Shown: positions 49,836 through 58,443 of the stretch, in pieces
Layout: each line of letters opens with the position of its first letter
Numbering within the stretch: position 1 is the stretch's first letter
Source: Micromonospora sp. LH3U1
GTDB lineage: Bacteria > Actinomycetota > Actinomycetes > Mycobacteriales > Micromonosporaceae
Reading direction: 5' to 3'
NCBI RefSeq assembly: GCF_028475105.1
Contig: NZ_CP116936.1
Coordinates: 7,026,249-7,090,248, forward strand
DNA length: 64,000 nt
Program-made: the position numbers and the translations under genes
Notes under the pieces: generated by a model
Told to the model about the DNA's origin: nothing
The model's database searches: none
Seen by the model: the letters and a program-made list of their open reading frames with translations, nothing else

Positions 49836-50159
49836 GTGGGAAAGACCAAGGCGGTCACGGACGCGAGTTTCATCGTCGACGTGCTGCAGGCCGACAAGCC
49901 GGTTCTGGTGGACTTCTGGGCCGAGTGGTGCGGGCCGTGCCGCAAGGTGTCGCCGCTGCTCGAGGAGATCGCCGGCGAGATGGGTGACCAGGTCACCATC
50001 GTCAAACTCAACATCGACGAGAACCCCGAGACCGCCCGGGCCTACCGGGTGATGTCGGTGCCGACGCTCACCGTCTTCAAGAATGGCCAGCCGGTGCAGT
50101 CGATCGCCGGTGCCAAGCCGAAGGGTGAGCTGGTGCGGCTCATCGAATCGGCTCTCTGA
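49836..50159 (+). CDS. trxA: Thioredoxin
   Basis: A 107-residue thioredoxin with active site W31-C32-G33-P34-C35 in VDFWAEWCGPCRKVSPLLEE and the cis-proline segment VMSVPTLTVFKNG. It is the general cytoplasmic disulfide reductant and partner of the TrxB encoded 32 bp upstream. A GGAGGAGG-type site precedes the GTG start. A hairpin terminator follows. Confidence 0.96.
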   Translation: MGKTKAVTDASFIVDVLQADKPVLVDFWAEWCGPCRKVSPLLEEIAGEMGDQVTIVKLNIDENPETARAYRVMSVPTLTVFKNGQPVQSIAGAKPKGELVRLIESAL

Positions 50160-50177
50160 CCAGCAGAAACGTCAACC

Positions 50178-50210
50178 GAACCCCGTACCCGATCGTCGGG
50201 TGCGGGGTTC
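50178..50210 (+). terminator. Terminator after trxA
   Basis: A 15-bp stem (50178-50192 with 50196-50210, one wobble pair) and a 3-nt loop, 19 bp after the trxA stop, followed by GTTGTCGT. Confidence 0.7.
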
Positions 50211-50330
50211 GTTGTCGTCCCGGCCGTACCGTCGACGTTTTTCCCGGCCCGAGCCACCTCGCCGCCCCGGAACGCATAGCCTCAAGCCTGGGCCGCCCGG
50301 CCAGCGAGCGTCGTGCAGAGGGGGTCGTGC

Positions 50331-51488
50331 GTGCGTCCGATCCGACCCGGTGACCGGGGACCCGCCGTCACGGAGATCCGTACCATCCTGATCGGCCTCG
50401 ACCTGCTCAGCACCGGACCGCACGACGAGTTCGACCTCGACACCGAGCGGGCGGTCCGCGCCTTCCAGCAGTCTCGTGGGCTGAGCGTGGACGGCCGGGT
50501 CGGGGCGGAGACCTGGCGCGCCCTGGACGCCGCCCGCTGGCGGCTCGGCGCCCGCACCCTCTACCACGCGGTCCCCGAGCCGCTCACCGGCGAGGATGTC
50601 CGGTCACTGCAGGAGCGACTACTGGAGATGGGGTACGACGTGGGCCGGGCGGACGCCATCTACGGCATCCGGACGTCCCGGGCGGTGGCCCAGTTCCAGC
50701 GCGAGGTCGGGCTCACCCCCGACGGCTCCTGCGGCCCACACACGATGAACGCGCTCCGTCGGATCGGCCGCAAGGTGGTCGGTGGCCGCCCGCAGTGGCT
50801 CCGCGAGTCTGACGCGATCCGGCAGTCCGGGCCGGCGCTGGTCGGCAAGACGGTGGTCATCGACCCGGGGCACGGGGGCACCGACCCCGGGATGGTGGTG
50901 CCCGACGGGTCGCTGCGCTGGACCGAGGCGGACCTGATGCACGACCTGGCCAGCCGCCTGGAGGGGCGACTCGCCGCGACCGGGGTGCGGGTGCAGCTCA
51001 CCCGGGGCCCGGCGCCCGACAGTTGCCTGCCGGACACCGACCGGGCCCTGCTGGCCAACTCGCTGGGTGCCGACGTGTTCATCTCGCTGCACCTGGACGG
51101 CCACGCCAACCCGGATGCGGAGGGCGTCGCGACCTACCACTACGGCACCGACAACGGGGTGACCTCGGCGACCGGTGAGCGCCTGGCCGGGTTGGTGCAG
51201 CGGGAGATCGTCGCCCGGACCGGGCTGCGGGACTGCCGTACCCACGCCAAGACATGGGACCTGCTGCGACTGACGCGGATGCCCGCCGTCCGGGTCGAGG
51301 TCGGCTACCTCACCTCGCCCACGGACCGCGCCCAACTGGTCGACCCCCGGTTCCGGGACCGTGTGGTGGAGGCGATCGTGGCAGCGGTGCAACGGATGTA
51401 CTACCCGATCGAACGGGACGTTCCGACCGGTTCGCTGGACGTCAGCGAACTGCGGGCCGTCGTGACCGCCGGCACGGTGGTCGACTGA
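50331..51488 (+). CDS. cwlM: CwlM-like N-acetylmuramoyl-L-alanine amidase-fold protein
   Basis: A 385-residue protein with two peptidoglycan-binding repeats (about 1-70 with TERAVRAFQQSRGLSVDGRVG, and 85-150 with TSRAVAQFQREVGLTPDG) and an Amidase_3 domain (about 175-365). Zinc and catalytic residues appear intact: VVIDPGHGG (His), TEADLMHDLA (Glu), VFISLHLDGHAN (His) and VRVEVGYLTSP (Glu). There is no signal peptide or membrane helix, so it should stay in the cytoplasm. That fits mycobacterial CwlM, which regulates MurA and interacts with MurJ and FhaA rather than digesting wall. The GTG at 50331 follows AGAGGGGG. Confidence 0.92.
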   Translation: MRPIRPGDRGPAVTEIRTILIGLDLLSTGPHDEFDLDTERAVRAFQQSRGLSVDGRVGAETWRALDAARWRLGARTLYHAVPEPLTGEDVRSLQERLLEMGYDVGRADAIYGIRTSRAVAQFQREVGLTPDGSCGPHTMNALRRIGRKVVGGRPQWLRESDAIRQSGPALVGKTVVIDPGHGGTDPGMVVPDGSLRWTEADLMHDLASRLEGRLAATGVRVQLTRGPAPDSCLPDTDRALLANSLGADVFISLHLDGHANPDAEGVATYHYGTDNGVTSATGERLAGLVQREIVARTGLRDCRTHAKTWDLLRLTRMPAVRVEVGYLTSPTDRAQLVDPRFRDRVVEAIVAAVQRMYYPIERDVPTGSLDVSELRAVVTAGTVVD

Positions 51489-51507
51489 TTCGCCGCTGGC
51501 CCAGCGG

Positions 51508-52173
51508 TCAGCCGTTGGCGGCGTGGGTAGCCGGGGCGGGACGAACCGGGCGGAGCAGGGTCTCCGGGCTCATCGAGCCCAGCAGCTTCTCCAGCGCGTA
51601 CTCGACGTCGGACTTCCAGCTCAGCGCCGTACGCAGCTCCAGGCGCAGCCGGGGGAAGCGCGGATGCGGACGTACGGTCTTGAACCCCACTGACAGGAAG
51701 AAATCGACGGGTGCCACGCAGCCACCCGCAGGGTCGTCCGCGTCGCCGAACTTCGCGTCGCCGAACGCCTCGATGGCCTTGATCCCCCGCTTGGTCAGGT
51801 CACGGGCGACGCCCTGCACCAGCATCCGACCCAACCCGCCACCGGCGAAGGCGGCGACCACGTTGGCGGTCATCAGTAGTACCGCGTCAGCGGAGACCGG
51901 CGAGGTCGGGAACGCCATCGAGCGGGGTACGTAGGCGGGCGGGGCGTACATCACGAAGCCCGCCGGCATGCCGTCGACGTAGGCGAGCTTGCCGCAGGAG
52001 CCCCACTCCAGCAGCGTCTGGGAGACCCACGCCTCTTTCTCCAGGCCCGGATCCCCGGCGGCGCAGGCCCGGTCCGCGGAGACCGGATCGAGCTCCCAGT
52101 AGACGCATTGCCGGCACGGGCGAGGAACGTCTTCCAACGTGTCGAGGGTCAGGCTGACCAGACGTCGCGACAT
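51508..52173 (-). CDS. GNAT-family N-acetyltransferase
   Basis: A 221-residue protein. A cysteine pair in PRPCRQCVYWELD (about 18-30) lies near the N-terminus, and the GNAT core follows: VLLMTANVVAAFAGGGLGRMLVQGVARDL with the GGGLGR acetyl-CoA loop, then VDFFLSVGFKTVRPHPRFPRLRLEL. The ATG at 52173 begins MSRRLVSLTLDTLEDV, where family similarity begins; the frame is open to 52311. Located between cwlM and parB, as is Rv3916c in mycobacteria, though equivalence is only positional. Substrate unknown. It converges on cwlM and is divergent from the aminotransferase. Confidence 0.8.
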   Translation of the reverse strand: MSRRLVSLTLDTLEDVPRPCRQCVYWELDPVSADRACAAGDPGLEKEAWVSQTLLEWGSCGKLAYVDGMPAGFVMYAPPAYVPRSMAFPTSPVSADAVLLMTANVVAAFAGGGLGRMLVQGVARDLTKRGIKAIEAFGDAKFGDADDPAGGCVAPVDFFLSVGFKTVRPHPRFPRLRLELRTALSWKSDVEYALEKLLGSMSPETLLRPVRPAPATHAANG

Positions 52174-52466
52174 TGACGCATCCCCACAATAGGCTCGGTG
52201 GTGAGACCGGCATGGAACGACAGCGCCGCCTTCCTGCCCCCGACGAGCGATCGTACGCCGCCAATCGGCGGTACGGGAGGGGACGCGCAGATGCCCACCA
52301 CACGGGGGCACGCCGGTGACGGTCCGCCATGTGGTCGATCCGTCTCAGCACTCCGGCAGCGCGGCTCTGCCGGACTAGGATCGACATTTGGTGTCCCCGC
52401 CGCCATGGTCACCGGTGTCTGGGGTACCCGGGCGGGAGCCACCCGAGCAGCAATCGAGGTGAGGTC

Positions 52467-53780
52467 ATGACCGGCACGACTCTCGACGACTACACCGACC
52501 GGTACGCCCGGCGGGTACGCGGGATGACCGCCTCCGAGATTCGAGCATTGTTCGCGGTGGCCAGCCGCCCGGAGGTCGTCTCGCTCGCTGGCGGCGCACC
52601 GTACATCGCCGCCCTGCCCCTGGACGCGGTCGGTGAGATGCTCGGCCGGCTCGGCTCCGAGCACGGCGAGACCACCCTTCAGTACGGCATCGGTCAGGGC
52701 ACCCTCGAGCTGCGCGAACGGATCTGTGAGGTGATGTCGCTCTCCGGGATCGACGCCGCGTGCGGCGCTTCCCCGGAGGACGTCGTGGTCACCGTGGGCG
52801 GGCAGCAGGCACTGGACCTGGTGGCCCGACTCTTCCTCGACCCGGGTGACGTGGTGCTCGCCGAGGGGCCGACGTACGTCGGTGCGCTAGGAGTGTTCCA
52901 GGCCGCCCAGGCACAGGTTGTGCACGTACCGATGGATGCGGACGGCCTGATCCCGGAGGCGCTGGAGACGGCCATCGCCGACCTTGCCCGCGCGGGCCGG
53001 CGGGTGAAGTTCCTCTACACGATCCCCACCTACCAGAACCCGACCGGCGTGACGCTCAGCGAGGAGCGCCGGGAACGGGTGCTCGACATCTGTGAGCGCG
53101 CCGGCCTGCTCGTCGTCGAGGACGACCCGTACGGTCAGCTGGGCTTCGAGGGTGAGGCGCCGGCTCCCCTGCGGGCCCGCCGCCGGGACGGGGTCTTCTA
53201 CCTCAGCACCTTCTCCAAGACCTTCGCGCCCGGGCTGCGGGTCGGCTGGATCCTGGCGCCACACGCGGTCCGCGACAAGCTGGTCATCGCCAGCGAGGCG
53301 CAGATCCTCTGCCCCAGCGGCTTCGCCCAGGCCGCGGTGGCCACCTACCTGCGCACCATGCCCTGGCGGCAGCAGCTCAAGGTCTATCGCGAGGTCTACC
53401 GGGAACGCCGGGACGCCCTGCTCGACGCGATGGCCGACCTGATGCCCGAGGGCACCAGCTGGACCACTCCGGCCGGCGGTCTCTTCGTGTGGGCCACCCT
53501 GCCGGACGGGCTCGACTCGAAGGCCATGATGCCGCGAGCGGTCGCCGCCCGGGTCGCCTACGTACCCGGCACCGGTTTCTACGCCGACGGCACCGGCACC
53601 GGCACCATGCGGTTGAATTTCAGCTTCCCGCCGCCGGAGCGGATCCGCGAGGGCGTCCGCCGGCTGGCCGGTGTGATGGAGCAGGAGATCGCCATGCGCC
53701 GGGTCTTCGGTGCCGTGGGCGGCGCCACCGGCCGACGCGGCCGGGCCGGCTCCGACGTGCCAGGCCCCGACTTGGCATGA
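52467..53780 (+). CDS. PLP-dependent class I/II aminotransferase
   Basis: A 437-residue fold type I aminotransferase of the LysN/MocR-catalytic type. Features are SLAGGAPYIAALP near the start, TVGGQQALDLVARLFLDPGD, FLYTIPTYQNPTGVTLSEERR, DDPYGQLGF, the PLP lysine in YLSTFSKTFAPGLRVGW (about residue 250) and the C-terminal MRLNFSFPPPERI. Such enzymes act on 2-aminoadipate, valine or aromatic amino acids; the substrate is not predictable. No DNA-binding domain is attached. It lies 7 bp before the ligase-like gene, suggesting an operon for an amino-acid or wall-precursor step. Confidence 0.88.
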   Translation: MTGTTLDDYTDRYARRVRGMTASEIRALFAVASRPEVVSLAGGAPYIAALPLDAVGEMLGRLGSEHGETTLQYGIGQGTLELRERICEVMSLSGIDAACGASPEDVVVTVGGQQALDLVARLFLDPGDVVLAEGPTYVGALGVFQAAQAQVVHVPMDADGLIPEALETAIADLARAGRRVKFLYTIPTYQNPTGVTLSEERRERVLDICERAGLLVVEDDPYGQLGFEGEAPAPLRARRRDGVFYLSTFSKTFAPGLRVGWILAPHAVRDKLVIASEAQILCPSGFAQAAVATYLRTMPWRQQLKVYREVYRERRDALLDAMADLMPEGTSWTTPAGGLFVWATLPDGLDSKAMMPRAVAARVAYVPGTGFYADGTGTGTMRLNFSFPPPERIREGVRRLAGVMEQEIAMRRVFGAVGGATGRRGRAGSDVPGPDLA

Positions 53781-53787
53781 TGCCGGC

Positions 53788-54792
53788 ATGGGTACGACCG
53801 CCGTCGAGCGCTTCCTCGTGACCGATCCCGCCGTCTCGGCCGACCTGCGCGTTGTAGTGCTCGCGGGTGGGCTCTCCTACGAACGGGACGTGTCACTGCG
53901 CTCCGGTCGCCGGGTGCTCGACGCCCTGCGTGCCATCGGGGTGGAGGCCGAGCTGCGGGACGCCGACGTGACGCTGCTGCCGGCGCTGGCCGCCGATCCG
54001 CCGGACGCCGTGGTGATCGCACTGCACGGGGCCACCGGCGAGGACGGCTCGCTGCGCGGAGTGCTGGACCTGTGCGACATCCCGTACGTCGGCTGCGACG
54101 CCAGAGCCTCCCGAGTCGCCTGGGACAAGCCCTCGGCCAAGGCGGTGCTCCGCGAGGCCGGCATCCCCACCCCGGACTGGGTGGCCCTACCGCACGATCG
54201 CTTCTCCGAGCTTGGCGCGGTCGCCGTGCTGGACCGGATCGTCGACCGGCTGGGCCTCCCGCTGATGGTCAAGCCGGCGCAGGGCGGGTCAGGGCTGGGT
54301 GGCGCGGTGGTCCGCGAGGCTGCGGCGATGCCGGCCGCGATGGTCGGCTGCTTCGCGTACCACTCGACCGCTCTGGTGGAACGGTACGTACCCGGCATAG
54401 ACGTGGCGGTCTCGGTGGTGGACCTCGGCGACGGACCGCAGGCGCTGCCGCCGGTGGAGATCGTGCCGCGCAACGGCGTGTACGACTATGCCGCCCGCTA
54501 CACGGCGGGACGCACCACCTGGCACGCTCCGGCTCGGTTCGCCCCCGAGGTGAATGCCGCGGTCGCTGACGTCGCCCTGGCCGCGCACACCGCGCTCGGT
54601 CTGCGGGACCTCTCTCGCGTCGACGTGATCGTGGACGCCGCCGGCCAGCCGCACGTGCTGGAGGTCAACGTCTCGCCGGGCATGACGGAGACGTCACTGC
54701 TGCCGCTCGCCGCGCAGGCGGCCGGGCTGGACTTCGGCCGACTCCTCGGCACCCTGGTCGCCCGCGCGGCGGCCCGCCTCACCACTCGCTGA
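53788..54792 (+). CDS. D-alanine-D-alanine ligase-like ATP-grasp protein
   Basis: A 334-residue ATP-grasp enzyme. VVVLAGGLSYERDVSLRSGRRVL (about 16-38) and VVIALHGATGEDGSLRGVLDL (about 74-94) match the first half of Ddl. GLPLMVKPAQGGSGLGGAVV is the ATP-grasp glycine-rich loop. VLEVNVSPGMTETSLLPLAAQAAGL closes with metal-binding Glu and Asn. It is shorter and more divergent than housekeeping Ddl, so it may ligate another D-amino acid or act in secondary wall metabolism. Seven bases separate it from the aminotransferase gene. Confidence 0.85.
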   Translation: MGTTAVERFLVTDPAVSADLRVVVLAGGLSYERDVSLRSGRRVLDALRAIGVEAELRDADVTLLPALAADPPDAVVIALHGATGEDGSLRGVLDLCDIPYVGCDARASRVAWDKPSAKAVLREAGIPTPDWVALPHDRFSELGAVAVLDRIVDRLGLPLMVKPAQGGSGLGGAVVREAAAMPAAMVGCFAYHSTALVERYVPGIDVAVSVVDLGDGPQALPPVEIVPRNGVYDYAARYTAGRTTWHAPARFAPEVNAAVADVALAAHTALGLRDLSRVDVIVDAAGQPHVLEVNVSPGMTETSLLPLAAQAAGLDFGRLLGTLVARAAARLTTR

Positions 54793-54900
54793 CCCACTCA
54801 CCAACCAGGGCGCGGTGCTGCCCATGGGCGACCATGAGGTTGGCGCGGGCGTCGCAGGCCCGGGGTTGCCGCCGTCGCCAATCTCCTGGTCGGTCCAGCA

Positions 54901-56064
54901 TCAGTTGGTGGTGCGTACGTCAGGTGCGTCGAGCCCGTTGGTGTGTGAGGTCGCGCCAGGTGCCGCACCGGCGGTGCCGATGCCCGGGGTGCCGCTCTTC
55001 GGGGTGCCGGTGGTGTCCGGGGTGCCGCTGCCCTGGGCGGCCGGTTCGGTGGCCTCGTCGGCGGTACCGGGGGTGGCCTCGCTGGCGGTGCCGTCGGCTG
55101 GGCCGCGGCGGACTGCGGGTCCGTTGGTGGACGGCTCCACCGCGTCGGCGGCCGATGCTGGGGCCGGGGCAGCGGACGCTGGAGTGCCGGACGTTGGAGT
55201 GCCGCTCGCCACGTTGGCGGCGGATGCCGACGTGATTGTCTTGCCCGCTGGCTCGGTGACGGTGACCGTGGAGCCAGCATCGGGGTCCGTGTCCACGACG
55301 ACGGGATCGACTGAGGGCGCCGTGTCGCCGTCGGTCGGATCGTCATCGGAAGTGGAGTCGAGCGCTGGTTCCGGGATCTCCTCAGCCGCCTCGATGACCG
55401 AGACAGCCGCTGCGGCAGCCGCGGCCGCCTCCGCTGCGGCAGCGGCATCCGCGGCGGCGGACTGGGCCAACAGGCTCGACGGTGCCTGCCACTGGATGCG
55501 CGGCGGTTCGGCGAGGGGGCGGCCACCAAACTCGGCGAGCCAGGCGGCGACGAGCGCCAGATTCTCCCGCCACTGCGCCTCGGAGATCGGCGGCAGAATC
55601 GAATCCCACAGTGACAGGAAAGTGCCCCGCAGCTGAAGGCGCCCGTACGGCCGGGCGAGGAACCACATGTGCAGGTGAGCCGAGCCGTCGCCCCACCGGT
55701 TGACGTGCACCCGCGCCACGCCGTCGAGAGACCGGATGGCCCGCTCCAGACGAACGGTCATCACCCCCAACTCGGCAGCGAGCAGGTTCGGTAGGTCACC
55801 GAGGTCGAGGTGGGTCCGCGATTCCAGGATGAGCACCATGGGCAGTCCGGTAGGCCGGTCCATGGCGCGTACCCGCCACCGCTCTCCGACCCAGATGTAG
55901 GCGTCGTCGGGTGCGTTGCATGCGGTGCATTCCCGGAGACCCTCGCCCTTCCGGGGCGGTTCGACCGGGACCGGATCATCGAGTTGCTTCACGTGGAGGT
56001 CCCCCTCGAAGGGGAACGACGGCCACTGGGTGAAGTCCGGGACTGAGGGAGGGGTGTCGTGCAC
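54901..56064 (-). CDS. HIT-like domain protein with long disordered C-terminus
   Basis: An approximately 387-residue protein. The N-terminal 190 residues hold a HIT-like fold: LRECTACNAPDDAYIWVGERWRV with a Cys pair, LPMVLILESRTHLDLGDLP and the HxH-type motif GDGSAHLHMWFLARPYG (about 128-144). The remaining half is Ala, Thr, Pro, Asp-rich and probably disordered, with a poly-Ala coiled segment (about 205-222). HIT proteins bind or hydrolyse nucleotides, but the full HxHxH triad is not clear here. GTG 56064 (MHDTPPSVPDF) is the favoured start; a GTG at 56091 adds nine residues. Confidence 0.7.
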   Translation of the reverse strand: MHDTPPSVPDFTQWPSFPFEGDLHVKQLDDPVPVEPPRKGEGLRECTACNAPDDAYIWVGERWRVRAMDRPTGLPMVLILESRTHLDLGDLPNLLAAELGVMTVRLERAIRSLDGVARVHVNRWGDGSAHLHMWFLARPYGRLQLRGTFLSLWDSILPPISEAQWRENLALVAAWLAEFGGRPLAEPPRIQWQAPSSLLAQSAAADAAAAAEAAAAAAAAVSVIEAAEEIPEPALDSTSDDDPTDGDTAPSVDPVVVDTDPDAGSTVTVTEPAGKTITSASAANVASGTPTSGTPASAAPAPASAADAVEPSTNGPAVRRGPADGTASEATPGTADEATEPAAQGSGTPDTTGTPKSGTPGIGTAGAAPGATSHTNGLDAPDVRTTN

Positions 56065-56182
56065 GACGCTGACCCTAACCGAGTCTGGCACCGCTGTCCC
56101 TACCTGTTTGATCGGTCCGGGCCTACCGGATCAGCGCCCTTCGTCGATCGAGTGGGCCCCGTCACCACTGTGCCGTGGAGCG

Positions 56183-56297
56183 ATATCCACAGGCTGCCGA
56201 GATCCTGAACACAGGCCGTCATCCACAGGCCCGCACCCGCTCCCACGCGCTGTTTCACGTGAAACGGGGGGTGCCTGTGGACAACGGGTGTGGATAA
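56183..56297. promoter_or_regulatory. Cluster of four DnaA boxes around a parS site
   Basis: Boxes are ATATCCACA (56183-56191), TCATCCACA (56219-56227), TGTGGACAA (56276-56284) and TGTGGATAA (56289-56297). The first two point one way and the last two the other, with parS at 56252-56265 between them. Confidence 0.6.
56252..56265. promoter_or_regulatory. parS: parS site 1
   Basis: GTTTCACGTGAAAC, the conserved core of the ParB-binding palindrome; 15 of 16 bases of the full TGTTTCACGTGAAACA. Confidence 0.95.
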
Positions 56298-57086
56298 CTT
56301 TTTGGCCCCTCGGTCGTTGCCCGCGAACCGCTGGACCATCAAACGGGGACTACCCACCGTCGGTCCGGCGGGATGACCCGCGAGGCTGCCCAGCCGGTCC
56401 GTCATTCCGTCTGTTACGGGTCTCACCAACTCCGGTCGCGCAACCGGGCCTTTGTCCTCTGTCGCAAAGCTCGGTGGACGCCGCGCCCCCGATGGACAGG
56501 GCCCCGCCGACCTCTCACTTGCCTAGCCGCAACGGGGGTGCGGTCCATGCCCGGCGCCAGCCGCTGACACGTCTGCGGGAACACCGGTACCACCGGGCTC
56601 AGATCCACCACGAGCGTGTCGCCCCGGTGAGCCACCACCATGGCTCGCCGACAGCACGATTAGCCTTCCTCGCGGTCCTGCTCCGCCTCGGGGGTTGTGG
56701 GCCCGGAAGCCCTCTCGGTCAGGCGTGCGCGTGGAGCGGCGGTCGCCGGCCGCCGCACTCGCCGTCGGGCTAGCCGGAGCAGCGCGCCGCGCCGGTACGA
56801 GGCATGCGGGCGCAGCGACGGTCGCCTGTCGGGCTTTGCTCAGCCCCCATCGGTCGTGCGCCTTCAGCCTTGAATCGCAGTCCGTGGGCGGCCAACGAAG
56901 AGGCGACGGGCGATTGGGCGGCTCGGTTTGGCGCTCACGCGCAACGAGAAGGCCTCAGGATGGTCGAGTCGACCGCAACTACCCCCTGCGGCGCACGAGC
57001 CGGCAGCGGGCCGCTGGGCGGCGCGCAAGGGCACTCATGGTCATCCTCCTGCACCCCGAGTGCTCCGCAGGCTCTCGGCGGCCTCC

Positions 57087-57100
57087 GTTTCACGTGAAAC
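57087..57100. promoter_or_regulatory. parS: parS site 2
   Basis: Core GTTTCACGTGAAAC; 15 of 16 bases of the full palindrome. Confidence 0.95.
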
Positions 57101-57210
57101 AGGCCGGAGCGGTGCGCTGTTGGGCGAGCGGATCGCGAGCAACGGCCGACAGGGACCGGGGCTGGGTGAGGCGGAGTATCTCGGCCGCACCGAGACCGGT
57201 GACGCAGAGA

Positions 57211-57299
57211 CCAACAGCGAAGCGGAGACCGACGGCGAAGCGGAACCCGACGGCGAAGCGGACCCGAGACAGCGAAGCGGATCCGGCAGCGAAGGCGGA
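57211..57299 (+). repeat. About five degenerate 18-bp repeats
   Basis: The unit is close to GACCGACGGCGAAGCGGA; successive copies share GCGAAGCGGA and diverge at the ends. The tract lies between parS sites 2 and 3. Confidence 0.7.
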
Positions 57300-57311
57300 A
57301 CCGGCTCCGCT

Positions 57312-57325
57312 GTTTCACGTGAAAC
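57312..57325. promoter_or_regulatory. parS: parS site 3 (perfect)
   Basis: The full 16-base palindrome TGTTTCACGTGAAACA (57311-57326) is present without mismatch. Confidence 0.97.
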
Positions 57326-57343
57326 ACGGCGGGTCGGATGCAG

Positions 57344-57379
57344 AACGGCCGCGCACCCCTCGGGGGTAGCGCGGCCGTT
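57344..57379 (-). terminator. Terminator of parB
   Basis: AACGGCCGCGC (57344-57354) and GCGCGGCCGTT (57369-57379) enclose a further 5-bp stem, giving 16 pairs with one bulge. It begins 15 bp beyond the parB stop. Confidence 0.7.
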
Positions 57380-57393
57380 GGTAGAGGGCGGAC

Positions 57394-58416
57394 TCAGTCC
57401 CCGCTCTCCTCCTGTTGCACTCCGATGATCCCGACGATCCGCTCAAGGTCGTCGACCGTCGCGAACTCGATCGTGATCTTGCCCTTGCTCCGGCCGATGT
57501 CCACCTTCACCCGGGTGTCGAACCGGTCGGACAGCCGATCGGCGAGATCGGTCAGGGCCGGCGCGTGCGCCTTCGGCCGGCGCTTTGCGGCCTGACCCTT
57601 GGCCGGTCCGTCGTTCAGTGCCAGGGCCACGATCTCCTCGGTCGCCCGAACCGACAGGCCCTCGGCCACGATCCGCAACGCCAACTGTTCCTGCGCCTCG
57701 GCCTCGTCGAGGCTCAGCAGGGCGCGGGCGTGGCCCGCCGACAGGATCCCGGCAGCGACCCGGCGCTGCACCTGAGCCGGCAGGTTCAGCAGTCGGATCG
57801 TGTTGGAGATCTGCGGGCGGCTCCGGCCGATCCGGCGGGCCAACTCCTCGTGGGTGGCCCCGAACTCCTCCAGCAGCTGCTGGTAGGCGGCGGCCTCTTC
57901 CAGAGGGTTGAGGTTGGCCCGGTGGATGTTCTCCAGGAGGGCGTCGCGGAGCATGGCGTCGTCTCGGGTGTCCCGGATGATCGCCGGGATGTTCTCCCGC
58001 CCCACAGCCTGGGCGGCCCGCCAGCGCCGCTCGCCCATAACCAGCTCGTACTTCTCGTCGTCGAGCTGCCGGACGACGATGGGTTGAAGAAAGCCGACCT
58101 CCTGGATCGAGGTCTTGAGCTCCTCCAGTGCCTCCTCATCGAAGACCTGGCGGGGCTGCTTCGGGTTGGGCAGGATCGCGTCGACCGGGATCTCAGCGAA
58201 TCGAGCTCCGGGCACCGGAGTGAGCGCGGGCTGCTCCGGCTCGTGGACCGGCACCCCGGCGGAGACGGCGGAGACGGCTGCGGGGCCCGCATCGTCCACG
58301 TACTCGTTCTCGTGCTCCGGTTCGGCTGTCACGGTGCCGGCGGCACCCGGCACCGGCCCGGTCGGGATCAGCGCCCCCAGGCCCCTACCCAGGCCACCCC
58401 GAGGACGGTTCTTCAT
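57394..58416 (-). CDS. parB: Chromosome-partitioning protein ParB
   Basis: A 340-residue ParB. The basic start MKNRPRGGLGRGLGALIP is typical. The CTP-binding N-domain (about 70-170) has ILPNPKQPRQVFDEEALEEL and GERRWRAAQAVGRENIPAI (GERR at 128-131). The helix-turn-helix region (GATHEELARRIGRSRPQISNTIRLLNLP) binds parS. The C-terminal dimer domain ends the protein. With ParA it segregates the origin, and five parS sites lie within 3.5 kb. It is 27 bp after parA in the same transcript. Confidence 0.97.
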   Translation of the reverse strand: MKNRPRGGLGRGLGALIPTGPVPGAAGTVTAEPEHENEYVDDAGPAAVSAVSAGVPVHEPEQPALTPVPGARFAEIPVDAILPNPKQPRQVFDEEALEELKTSIQEVGFLQPIVVRQLDDEKYELVMGERRWRAAQAVGRENIPAIIRDTRDDAMLRDALLENIHRANLNPLEEAAAYQQLLEEFGATHEELARRIGRSRPQISNTIRLLNLPAQVQRRVAAGILSAGHARALLSLDEAEAQEQLALRIVAEGLSVRATEEIVALALNDGPAKGQAAKRRPKAHAPALTDLADRLSDRFDTRVKVDIGRSKGKITIEFATVDDLERIVGIIGVQQEESGD

Positions 58417-58443
58417 GCCACGCCTCCCAGCGACTCATCCGCA

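Larger units (their letters stand above)
56065..57393. other. 1.3-kb segregation-related intergenic region (parS, DnaA boxes, repeats)
   Basis: No gene is supported; long open frames here have no family similarity and run through parS sites. The region contains three parS sites, four DnaA boxes, an 18-bp repeat tract and the parB terminator (listed separately). It probably serves as a ParB-loading centre next to parAB. Confidence 0.7.

Noticed and set aside
56695..57369. 224-codon frame through the parS/repeat region with PTAKR-type repeats
   Set aside because: No ribosome site, no similarity, and it runs through parS sites 2 and 3; the repeats are better seen as DNA repeats.
56065..57393. 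oriC itself
   Set aside because: Only four DnaA boxes are present and the position is beyond parB; the canonical origin should flank dnaA to the right of the window.
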